60,885 bases of DNA from Polaromonas sp. (GTDB lineage: Bacteria > Pseudomonadota > Gammaproteobacteria > Burkholderiales > Burkholderiaceae_C), in contig JANYGP010000028.1 of NCBI GenBank assembly GCA_025362315.1, positions 1 through 60,885 on the forward strand, written 5' to 3'. Of this stretch, positions 17,222-24,329 are shown piece after piece. Position 1 is the stretch's first letter; the number at the start of each line of letters is the position of its first letter. The position numbers and the translations under genes were made by a program. The notes under the pieces are model-generated. The model ran no database searches. It was not told the DNA's origin and saw only the letters and a program-made list of their open reading frames with translations.

Positions 17222-18153
17222 CAGAAATAGCCTTCTTTTTTGCGTTTTTCCATAGACGCATCGGATGTTTTGTCGTCCATGCGTGTGGCGCCGCGCTCGC
17301 TCACGTCAGCAGCCAATGTTTCCAGCACCACCTCGGCTGCATTCACGGCACCACTTTCAACCGGGCAAGTACAGGTGATGTCGCCCACGGTGCGAAAACG
17401 CACGGTTTTTTGCACTGCGTTTTCGCCGTCTTTGAGCGGTGTCAAACCAGTGACTGGCACCAGCAACCCCTTGCGTTCGACCACACTGCGCTGGTGCGCG
17501 TAATACAGCGATGGCAGCTCGATGTTTTCACGCTCGATGTACTGCCACACGTCGAGTTCCGTCCAGTTGCTGATCGGGAACACCCGAAAGTGCTCACCTG
17601 GCTGAATGCGGGTGTTGAACAGTGTCCACAGCTCGGGGCGCTGGTCTTTCGGCTGCCACTGGCCAAATGCATCGCGGTGCGAAAAAATACGTTCCTTGGC
17701 GCGCGCCTTTTCTTCATCTCGGCGTGCACCACCAATCAGCGCGTCAAACCTGAATTCATCAATTGCTTCTAGCAAGGTGACCGACTGGTGCACGTTGCGA
17801 GACTCGCCAGGGTGGCTCAGGCGTACTGTGCCACGTGCCATGGAGTCCTCCACGTTGCGCACAATCAATTTGGCGCCAAGTTGCCCGGCCCGGTAGTCGC
17901 GAAAGTCTGTGACCTCGCAGAAGTTGTGACCCGTGTCAATCATCAGCAAGGGGTAGGGGATATTGCCGATGCCAAATGCTTTTTCAGCGCATGTGAGCAA
18001 CACAAGTGAGTCTTTGCCGCCTGAAAAAAGAAGTGCAGGGCGCTCAAAAGCCGCGGTGACTTCACGCAAGATAAAGATGGCTTCTTCTTCCAGCGCGTCG
18101 AGGTGAGCGTTGCTGAGCTGACTGAGTAGTTTGGGTTCGGTTCTGGCGTTCAT
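17221..18153 (-). CDS. cysD: Sulfate adenylyltransferase small subunit
   Basis: 310 residues. The PP-loop LLFSGGKDSLVLL near residue 43 binds ATP and is the catalytic adenylylation site. RRDEEKARAKER and FPISNWTELDVWQYIERE are CysD signatures. It acts as a complex with CysN, its immediate downstream neighbour. It lies 40 bases after cysH in the sulfur assimilation run. Confidence 0.96.
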   Translation of the reverse strand: MNARTEPKLLSQLSNAHLDALEEEAIFILREVTAAFERPALLFSGGKDSLVLLTCAEKAFGIGNIPYPLLMIDTGHNFCEVTDFRDYRAGQLGAKLIVRNVEDSMARGTVRLSHPGESRNVHQSVTLLEAIDEFRFDALIGGARRDEEKARAKERIFSHRDAFGQWQPKDQRPELWTLFNTRIQPGEHFRVFPISNWTELDVWQYIERENIELPSLYYAHQRSVVERKGLLVPVTGLTPLKDGENAVQKTVRFRTVGDITCTCPVESGAVNAAEVVLETLAADVSERGATRMDDKTSDASMEKRKKEGYF

Positions 18154-18193
18154 GGAGAGGTTTGAAAAGTGAAGTCAGGTCAGGTCAGGGAAA

Positions 18194-18808
18194 TCAGTGC
18201 GTAACGTGCAGGCCGCATTCGCGCTTGTCATCTCCCTTGGTGGGATCCACGTAATCGAAATTGTTGGGCAAACTGTGAATTTCGCAATACTGGTGCAGGT
18301 CTTTGGATGACCAGTGCAGCAGGGGCGCGACTTTGATCAGCCCATCAGGGTTGATGCTGACCGGCTCCATTTGGGCGCGCACGGCAGTGTCGGTGGCACG
18401 CAGGGCCGTGAACCAGACCTTGGGTGCGGTTTCGCGCAGCGCTCTGGCAAAGGGTTCGAGCTTGACCTCTTCGGTAAAGGCAGCGTGACGCGGGTCGTCC
18501 AGCGATGGGGTGGCGCCCTCAATGGCCTCGCGGTGCGCACGGGAGCGGCGCGGCAGGTAAATGTGCAGATTCAGCTTGAGCAACCGGGTCACCTCTTCGG
18601 CAAAACGGTAGGTGGCATCAAGGTTGTAGCCGCTGTCCATCCAGACCACGGGAACCTGTGGGTTGGCGCGCGTCACCATGTGCAATATCACCGCTTCAAA
18701 AGGCCTGAAATTGGTGGTGATGATGGCCGGCTGCTCCAGCCCTACAGCCCAGTCAACCAGGCCTTGCGCATTTCGGCCCAATTCTGCATTGATGTGTGTC
18801 AAGTCCAT
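18194..18808 (-). CDS. cysH: Phosphoadenylyl/adenylyl-sulfate reductase
   Basis: I choose the ATG at 18808 (MDLTHINAEL), which has GAGG 5 bases upstream; the frame is open further upstream but that sequence is antisense to the neighbour gene. About 204 residues. It has the PAPS-reductase fold (VVWMDSGYNLDATYRF; WFTALRATDT) and the C-terminal active-site Cys in KRECGLH. The extra Cys-Cys and CxxC iron-sulfur ligands of APS reductases are absent, so by sequence it is of the PAPS type. That would need an APS kinase, and none is encoded in this locus. It sits between a DUF934 gene and cysD. Confidence 0.88.
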   Translation of the reverse strand: MDLTHINAELGRNAQGLVDWAVGLEQPAIITTNFRPFEAVILHMVTRANPQVPVVWMDSGYNLDATYRFAEEVTRLLKLNLHIYLPRRSRAHREAIEGATPSLDDPRHAAFTEEVKLEPFARALRETAPKVWFTALRATDTAVRAQMEPVSINPDGLIKVAPLLHWSSKDLHQYCEIHSLPNNFDYVDPTKGDDKRECGLHVTH

Positions 18809-18815
18809 GGTGACC

Positions 18816-19226
18816 TCAAGCATTCGCAAAATGCGGACTGACATGCACAGCATCACCCTGGTATGCACCCATGTCAAAGCCAGGGTAGGCAGCCAGCACA
18901 CGATTGGCTGTGTCCAGCGGCTGGTCGTCACGCAGCACAGCGGTGGTAAAGCCGCTGCGTTGCATTTGTGCCAGCTGGTCAATCAGGACGTCGCCTGTGG
19001 CCACAATGTCACCCTTGAACCCCAATCGGCGGCTCAGCAAATACGCCTGGCTGAAGGCGCGGCCATCGGTGAATTTGGGGAAGTCCAGCTCAATGCAGTC
19101 AATGCCGTTTAATGCAGCATTGCGTGGGTCGTCTGTGCTTGCCATTTTTAAAGTATTTTTAGCATCTTTATTGGTTCTTGCGCTTATATCATGGGCGCTG
19201 GCCGCTATTAATTTCATAGTAATCAC
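18816..19226 (-). CDS. DUF934 protein of the sulfur assimilation operon
   Basis: From a GTG at 19226 the product has 136 residues. The conserved DUF934 body starts only around IDCIELDFPKFTDGRAFSQA and ends in VHVSPHFANA. The GTG overlaps the sulfite reductase stop and has AGGAAG 7 bases upstream, which supports coupling; ATGs at 19217 and 19145 are alternatives. The first ~25 residues are encoded by a copy of the dispersed repeat. DUF934 genes are habitually next to cysI/cysH in Burkholderiales and Pseudomonas and probably assist sulfite reduction, but no biochemical role is established that I know of. Confidence 0.85.
   Translation of the reverse strand: MITMKLIAASAHDISARTNKDAKNTLKMASTDDPRNAALNGIDCIELDFPKFTDGRAFSQAYLLSRRLGFKGDIVATGDVLIDQLAQMQRSGFTTAVLRDDQPLDTANRVLAAYPGFDMGAYQGDAVHVSPHFANA
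19174..19219 (-). repeat. Dispersed repeat, copy 4 (inside the DUF934 5' end)
   Basis: The reverse strand reads CTATGAAATTAATAGCGGCC then AGCGCCCATGATAT, matching the comEC copy closely (CAGCGCCCATGATAT is shared). It supplies the N-terminal codons, including an ATG, of the DUF934 gene. Confidence 0.7.
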
Positions 19227-21019
19227 ACTGTTTCTTCCTGCTCGGTCGGGTGGCGCGCACCGTTTGCCGCCTGCTTGAAGGGCTCCGCCCCCAAGCGGCG
19301 TAAGGCAGCGATGAATGTTTCGCTTTGGTGGGTCAGGCGCAGGTCGCGGTAAACGTCCAGCACGGCCTCAATCACATCGGGCACCTCAGAAGCTGAAAAC
19401 GACGGGCCGACCACTTTGCCCGCTACAGGCGCGCCAGAAAGTGTGGAACCGTCAGAGCCTCCCAGCGTGAGCTGGTACCACTCCTTGCCGTCTTTGTCTA
19501 CGCCCAAAATGCCGATGTGGCCGCTGTGGTGGTGGCCACAAGAGTTGATGCAGCCGCTGATGTGTAAATCAATTTCGCCCAGGTCATGCAGCTCATCGAG
19601 GTCCAGGTAACGCCGTGTGATGCTTTCTGCCAGCGGCAGGCTGCGCGCATTGGCCAGAGAGCAAAAGTCCCCGCCAGGACATGCAATCATGTCGGTCAGC
19701 AGTCGAATGTTGGCGCGTGCAAAACCAGCTTTCCCCGCTGCCTTCCACAAATCTGGCAATTGATGGGACTGAACCCAGGGCAAAACCAGATTCTGGTCAT
19801 GCGTTACGCGCACTTCACCGGCTGAGAACTTGTCTGCCAGGTTGGCCGCCATGTCCAGCTGGTCCGCTGTTGCATCACCGGGTGCTTGCCCCAGTCGCTT
19901 GAACGACAGCGTGACAATGCGCAAATCCGGATTTTTATGAGGCGCAACATTTTGTTTTAACCAGCGCTGGTATTCAACGCTGTTGATTGCTTCGTCGGCC
20001 GCATCAACCTGATATGCAGTCAGTTTGGGTGCAGCAAAAAACGCAGACACGCGGTCAAGCTCGGCCTGCGTGATCGTGTGCGGTGCGCCGTCAATCGCCA
20101 CAATGTCCTGGTACTCGGCCTCGACTTGGTCAAAAAACGATTGCCCCTCGGCTTTGACCAGAATCTTGATGCGCGCCTTGTACATGTTGTCCCGCCGGCC
20201 AAAGCGGTTGTACGCCCGAACAATGGCCTCCAGGTAATTCAGAATCTGGTGCCACGGCAAAAATTCACGCGCCATGCTCGCAACTATCGGCGTGCGGCCC
20301 ATGCCGCCACCCACCAGCACCTTAAAACCCAGCTCGCCATTGCCGTTTTTGACAAGGTGCAGGCCCACATCGTGCCAGGCCGTGGCGGCGCGATCTTCAA
20401 GCGCGCCGGTGATTGCAATTTTAAATTTGCGCGGCAAAAACGCAAACTCCGGGTGCAGCGTGCTCCACTGCCGCATGATCTCGGCAAACGGGCGTGGGTC
20501 TGCCACTTCGTCGACCGCAATACCTGCTCGCTCATCGCTGGTGATGTTGCGGATGCAGTTGCCACTGGTCTGAATGCCATGCATGTTGACACTGGCCAGC
20601 AGGTCCATCACGTCGGCTGATTTGCTCAGGGGAATCCAGTTGTACTGCACGTTTTGCCGTGTGGTGAAGTGGCCGTAGCCCTTGGTCAAACTGGATTTGA
20701 CTGACTTGCCATTGACTGTTGGTATGGCGCCCAGCTGGTCTTGGGCTGCCTGCGCGTCCAGCAGCAAAGATGCATCTGGCTGGTCGTAGTCACGCGCCAG
20801 GGTGGCCAGCACCCTAAGCTGAGAAGAATTCAGCTCGCCATAGGGCACCGCCACACGCAGCATGGGTGCGTAGCGCTGCACATACCAGCCGTTTTGCAGG
20901 CGCAGTGGACGGAATTCTTCTTCAGGCAGTTGCCCGGCCTGCCAGCGAGTCAATTGGTCGCGGTACTGATTGGCTCTGGCCTTGACAAAATGACGATCAA
21001 AATCGGTGTATTGGTACAT
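19223..21019 (-). CDS. cysI: Sulfite/nitrite reductase hemoprotein (CysI-like)
   Basis: 598 residues with the duplicated ferredoxin-like and siroheme/[4Fe-4S] domains of the assimilatory sulfite/nitrite reductase family. The first half has GHFTTRQNVQYNWIPL (siroheme contact) and the second half has the iron-sulfur ligands CPGGDFC (about 447-453) and CINSC (about 490-494). Context (cysD, cysN, cysH, DUF934) argues for sulfite rather than nitrite as substrate. No CysJ flavoprotein is encoded nearby, but fdxA and a ferredoxin-NADP reductase are in the same run. The gene starts 31 bases after a TSUP transporter gene. Confidence 0.9.
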   Translation of the reverse strand: MYQYTDFDRHFVKARANQYRDQLTRWQAGQLPEEEFRPLRLQNGWYVQRYAPMLRVAVPYGELNSSQLRVLATLARDYDQPDASLLLDAQAAQDQLGAIPTVNGKSVKSSLTKGYGHFTTRQNVQYNWIPLSKSADVMDLLASVNMHGIQTSGNCIRNITSDERAGIAVDEVADPRPFAEIMRQWSTLHPEFAFLPRKFKIAITGALEDRAATAWHDVGLHLVKNGNGELGFKVLVGGGMGRTPIVASMAREFLPWHQILNYLEAIVRAYNRFGRRDNMYKARIKILVKAEGQSFFDQVEAEYQDIVAIDGAPHTITQAELDRVSAFFAAPKLTAYQVDAADEAINSVEYQRWLKQNVAPHKNPDLRIVTLSFKRLGQAPGDATADQLDMAANLADKFSAGEVRVTHDQNLVLPWVQSHQLPDLWKAAGKAGFARANIRLLTDMIACPGGDFCSLANARSLPLAESITRRYLDLDELHDLGEIDLHISGCINSCGHHHSGHIGILGVDKDGKEWYQLTLGGSDGSTLSGAPVAGKVVGPSFSASEVPDVIEAVLDVYRDLRLTHQSETFIAALRRLGAEPFKQAANGARHPTEQEETV

Positions 21020-21050
21020 AACTTAACGTGAATATTTCAAATTTCAAATT

Positions 21051-21866
21051 TCAAATGGCAATGAGCTTGAGTCCGGCATAAGCCAGCAGCACAGACAGGA
21101 GCGAGCGGATGATTCGGTCAGGCGTTTTTTTCATCAGCAGCGTGCCCAGCCAGATGCCGGGGAGCGAGCCCGCCAGCAATTTGGCCAGCAGCAGCCAGTC
21201 AACCGAGCCCATCCACGCGTGGCCCATGCCCGCCACCAGTGTGAGCGGTACCGCATGGGCAATGTCAGCTGCCACAATGCGGGGCAGCGGCAGCGCCGGG
21301 TACAGCATCATCAGCACAATCACGCCAATTGCGCCTGCACCCACCGATGTGATCGTGACCAGAGCCCCAATGATGGCGCCAAACACAATCGGCAAAGCCC
21401 AATGACGCGCCCGCGTTGCCTGGGCAAGCTGCTCAGGTGCAATGTTGGCAGGGCTGGCTTTGCCGCGAATGGCTTTGTACAACGTCGCGGCCGCTGTCAG
21501 CAACAAGGCAACGCCCAGCGTGCTGGTCATCACGCTTTGGGTTGCTGCATTTGCCGGGCCAACGGTTTTCAGGATGTACAAGGTCACCAGCGTTGCCGGC
21601 ACACTGCCCAGAGCCACCTGGCCCACCACGCGCCAGTCCACCAGTCGGGAGCGTGCCAGATTGACCGTGCCGCCCATTTTGGTGAATGCTGCAAACAGCA
21701 AATCTGTGCCAATAGCCAGATGCGGTTTGACGCCAAACGCAAATATCAAAATGGGCGTCATCAGCGAGCCACCGCCCACACCTGTCAACCCCACCACAAC
21801 GCCCACCACAAAACCCGCAAAGATATAGGCAAAGTCTGATGCCAGCAAAAGATTCAGTTCGTGCAT
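21051..21866 (-). CDS. TSUP-family (TauE/SafE) anion transporter
   Basis: About 271 residues from ATG 21866; a start at 21902 would add 12 residues. It shows eight hydrophobic segments in two related halves. The family's glycine-rich opening is present (GVVVGLTGVGGGSLMTPIL) and is echoed in the second half by ITSVGAGAIGVIVLMMLYP. TSUP proteins move sulfite, sulfonates or sulfate-related anions across the inner membrane. Its position as first gene of the sulfate assimilation run suggests uptake or export of a sulfur oxyanion. The exact substrate and direction are not decidable here. Confidence 0.87.
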   Translation of the reverse strand: MHELNLLLASDFAYIFAGFVVGVVVGLTGVGGGSLMTPILIFAFGVKPHLAIGTDLLFAAFTKMGGTVNLARSRLVDWRVVGQVALGSVPATLVTLYILKTVGPANAATQSVMTSTLGVALLLTAAATLYKAIRGKASPANIAPEQLAQATRARHWALPIVFGAIIGALVTITSVGAGAIGVIVLMMLYPALPLPRIVAADIAHAVPLTLVAGMGHAWMGSVDWLLLAKLLAGSLPGIWLGTLLMKKTPDRIIRSLLSVLLAYAGLKLIAI

Positions 21867-22047
21867 AACCCAGCAATGTAAGGCGAGCACCTGCAAAAAC
21901 AAACAACAGTTTAGTTTTGCTTATATGTACATAAGCTTATGCGCCTGGGTTTGCAGGGATTTGAAGTCATGTTTCTGGCCGTGATTGGGGCAATATTTGA
22001 GGCAATGTTTGGGGCAATGTCAAAGCCGCCACAGCCTGCATGTGGGC

Positions 22048-22077
22048 GAAAAAAAACAGGCATCAAGCCTGCTTTTG
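22048..22077 (-). terminator. Rho-independent terminator of the HxlR-type gene
   Basis: On the minus strand AGCAGGC-TTGAT-GCCTG is followed by eight T. It lies about 45 bases after the regulator stop codon and separates it from the sulfur operon. Confidence 0.8.
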
Positions 22078-22118
22078 TCGCGGGTGAATCTGGCACTGTG
22101 GCCAGATTCAGCGTGGGA

Positions 22119-22442
22119 TTATTTCTTCTTGACAGCCGCTGATTTTGTCTGGCTGGTGATCCACTTGCCGGCAAAAGCCTGCAGGTCATTGAGACGCTTG
22201 AGCAGATCTGCGCCCAATGTTGTCACGATGTAGCCCGAACTGCCGTGCGTCATCAGGCCCGCAGCGCGGAGTTCCTTGATGCGGGTGTTCATGGTGTTGG
22301 GCGTGATGCTGCCCACGCTGTCCTGCAAAATCCGGAATGTTTGCGGATGACCGTCTTTCAGGGCCCACAGCACGCGCAAGGCATAGCGTGACTCAAGCAA
22401 TTCAAGCAATTGGGCAACAGCTGCATTTTCTTTGGCGCTCAT
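22119..22442 (-). CDS. HxlR-like winged-helix regulator
   Basis: 107 residues. The order is helix, YALRVLWALKDGHPQTFRIL, then TPNTMNTRIKELRAAGLM (recognition helix), then a wing with SSGYIVTTLGADLL. This matches HxlR/PadR-type winged-helix DNA-binding proteins, although the N-terminal cysteine often found in redox-sensing HxlR members is missing. The C-terminus ends in a Lys-rich tail (SAAVKKK). It is monocistronic: a terminator follows and about 170 bases precede it. Targets are unknown; the sulfur run and the DUF3253/RidA genes are neighbours. Confidence 0.8.
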   Translation of the reverse strand: MSAKENAAVAQLLELLESRYALRVLWALKDGHPQTFRILQDSVGSITPNTMNTRIKELRAAGLMTHGSSGYIVTTLGADLLKRLNDLQAFAGKWITSQTKSAAVKKK

Positions 22443-22530
22443 TGGATATTTCCTCTGGTCAAAATTGATAAACCCTACACCTTGGGGACTGGTTTCAGGG
22501 AATGTAATGAATATAGCGCAAAACAGCGTC

Positions 22531-22575
22531 TGCTACAAGTTCTATAGCTGCTGGCGCGAATTTTTAGTGGCTCAC
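22531..22575 (+). repeat. Dispersed repeat, copy 5
   Basis: GCTACAAGTTCTATAGCTGC followed by TGGCGC fits the repeat pattern. It is in the gap between the regulator and the DUF3253 gene, at the 3' end of the amidoligase-type gene run. Confidence 0.6.
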
Positions 22576-22610
22576 AGCATAAAAGAGCATGGATTAACAG
22601 CTGTAAATAA

Positions 22611-22889
22611 TCAAGCCGGCCCGGGCCCAACACGGGGCAGGCGGACGCGAATCGGGCCTTTGACCGTGTCCATGTGAACAATGGACACCCCTGCCTGCGT
22701 GATATCCAGCTGGCCAGACTGCATCAAACGCCAGGCTGCTTGCCGCACACGCGTCATCAGCGCCCGCCAGTCTTTGTCCGACAGGGTCCTGGCCACTTCA
22801 GAAGGGCAGGCACTTGAATGAGTGCCGCGCCTGGCAATCAGAGCCAGCAGTCCGGCTTCAATGTCTGCCTGGCTTGGACCTGTCAGCAC
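22611..22889 (-). CDS. DUF3253 protein
   Basis: 92 residues matching the DUF3253 pattern: ACPSEVARTLSDKDWRALM, then VRQAAWRLMQSGQLDITQ, then the closing KGPIRVRLPR. It looks like a small winged-helix-type fold but no function is established. It lies 14 bases downstream of the RidA-like gene on the same strand, so it is probably the last gene of the leftward ATP-grasp/transglutaminase operon. Confidence 0.85.
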   Translation of the reverse strand: MLTGPSQADIEAGLLALIARRGTHSSACPSEVARTLSDKDWRALMTRVRQAAWRLMQSGQLDITQAGVSIVHMDTVKGPIRVRLPRVGPGPA

Positions 22890-22903
22890 AGTGCACGCCC
22901 GGC

Positions 22904-23380
22904 TTATGCGCTGACTTCGGCAATCATTTCAATTTCGACACAGGCACCCATCGGGATCTGCGCAACGCCAAATGCGGATCTGGCATGCGCTCCCACGACT
23001 GGCCCAAACACCTGGCCGATCAGCTCACTGGCACCGTTGGTCACCAGGTGCTGGTCGGTAAAGTCAGCGGTCGAATTCACCAGGCTCATCAGCTTGACGA
23101 TGCGCACCACATGGTTCAAATCCTTGCCATTGGCTGCCAGGGCTGCATGCAGCGTGCCCATCAGGTCAATGGCCACCTGGTGTGCTGCTGCCTTGCCTTC
23201 TTCAAGCGTGATGTTCTTGCCCAGTTGCCCGACCCAGGGCTTGCCGTCTTTCTTGGCAATGTGACCGCTTAAAAAAATCATGTTGCCAGTTTGCACAAAT
23301 GGCACATAAGCGGCTGCTGGAATCGATACCGGCGGCAACGTGATGCCGAGTTGCTCAAGCGTCTGATAAATCGAAGTCAT
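22904..23380 (-). CDS. RidA/YjgF-family protein
   Basis: 158 residues of the longer RidA subgroup (VQTGNMIFLSGHIAKKDGKPWVG; VEIEMIAEVSA at the end). RidA proteins hydrolyse reactive enamine/imine intermediates, and the longer subgroup often lacks a known substrate. The Arg that binds the carboxylate in classical RidA appears replaced near the end (GAHARSAFGVAQIPMGACVEIEM retains an Arg two-thirds along). The gene lies 22 bases after a transglutaminase gene and before DUF3253, in apparent operon with the ATP-grasp/alpha-E and DUF2126 genes. A link to the chemistry of that system is inference. Confidence 0.88.
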   Translation of the reverse strand: MTSIYQTLEQLGITLPPVSIPAAAYVPFVQTGNMIFLSGHIAKKDGKPWVGQLGKNITLEEGKAAAHQVAIDLMGTLHAALAANGKDLNHVVRIVKLMSLVNSTADFTDQHLVTNGASELIGQVFGPVVGAHARSAFGVAQIPMGACVEIEMIAEVSA

Positions 23381-23402
23381 TTGTTTTTTCCTTGATGTTG
23401 TT

Positions 23403-24329
23403 TTAAAGGCTGGATTCTTGCATTTCCTGCAATGGCGTCACCGTAACTGCAACGCGCAAGGCGTGCCGCGCGCCGCCGCGAATCACGCCGCGCAGGGGGG
23501 AAACATCCAGAAAGTCCCGGCCTGTTGCCAGCGTGATGTAGTCCTCACCTGGTGCGCGGTTGTTGGTGGGGTCAAAGTCCAGCCACTGACCAGTCACCCC
23601 CTGGCTGTCAGCAGGGCAATAAACAGAAGCCCAGGCATGCGATGCGTCGCAGCCTGTCAGGCGCGCCTGGCCGGGAGGTGGCTGCGTCAGCATATAGCCA
23701 CTGACGTAGCGGGCCGGCACGCCGATGACGCGGCAGCATGCCACCATGATGTGGGCAAAGTCCTGGCACACGCCCTTGCGCTGCTGCAGTGCCTGAAGCG
23801 TTGGCGTATTGACATCGGTGCTGTCGTCGTCATAAGCCATTGCCGCGTGAATGCGCGTCATCAGGTCATGTGCGGCATCTGCCAGCGGACGGCCGGGCGC
23901 AAAGCTGGCACGGGCAAAATCTGCAAATTCATCATGGCGCGGCACGCAGGGCGATGCAAACAAAAACTCCCATGCATCATGAAAGCCTGCGCCGGCCTGG
24001 TAGCGGAACATCTCGCGTGTTTGTTCCCAGGGCAAGCTTGGTACGGCCTGTGCAGCCACCGCTGCCAATCCATGCGTGCGAACAATGCTGTGGGCAGTAA
24101 CGACGAGACAATCATGGCTGCTTTGCAATGAAAAATAGTGGCAATTGTTGCCGTACACATCTTTGGCCTGGCGCTGGTGGGATGGCTCTGGGCTGATGCA
24201 AAGCTGGTGGCTTAACACCGACTGTGTGCTGCTGCTCGATGGGCTCAAGTGCAGCACATGGTCAGCGTTGTCTACCCGAGGGGTGTACCGGTAACGTGTT
24301 TCGTGCGTCAGCGCCAGCAGCATTTTCAA
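23403..24329 (-). CDS. Bacterial transglutaminase-like protein, leftward set
   Basis: 308 residues. The N-terminal beta-sandwich (HETRYRYTPRVDNADHVLHL) is of the bacterial transglutaminase-N type. The papain-like core has the triad Cys in KGVCQDFAHIMVACCR (about 188), His in ASHAWASVYCP (about 231) and Asp in WLDFDPTNN (about 253). Such proteins are expected to cleave or form isopeptide/amide bonds. The start overlaps the stop of the ATP-grasp/alpha-E fusion by 4 bases, so translation is coupled. No signal peptide, so cytoplasmic. Substrate is unknown. Confidence 0.9.
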   Translation of the reverse strand: MKMLLALTHETRYRYTPRVDNADHVLHLSPSSSSTQSVLSHQLCISPEPSHQRQAKDVYGNNCHYFSLQSSHDCLVVTAHSIVRTHGLAAVAAQAVPSLPWEQTREMFRYQAGAGFHDAWEFLFASPCVPRHDEFADFARASFAPGRPLADAAHDLMTRIHAAMAYDDDSTDVNTPTLQALQQRKGVCQDFAHIMVACCRVIGVPARYVSGYMLTQPPPGQARLTGCDASHAWASVYCPADSQGVTGQWLDFDPTNNRAPGEDYITLATGRDFLDVSPLRGVIRGGARHALRVAVTVTPLQEMQESSL

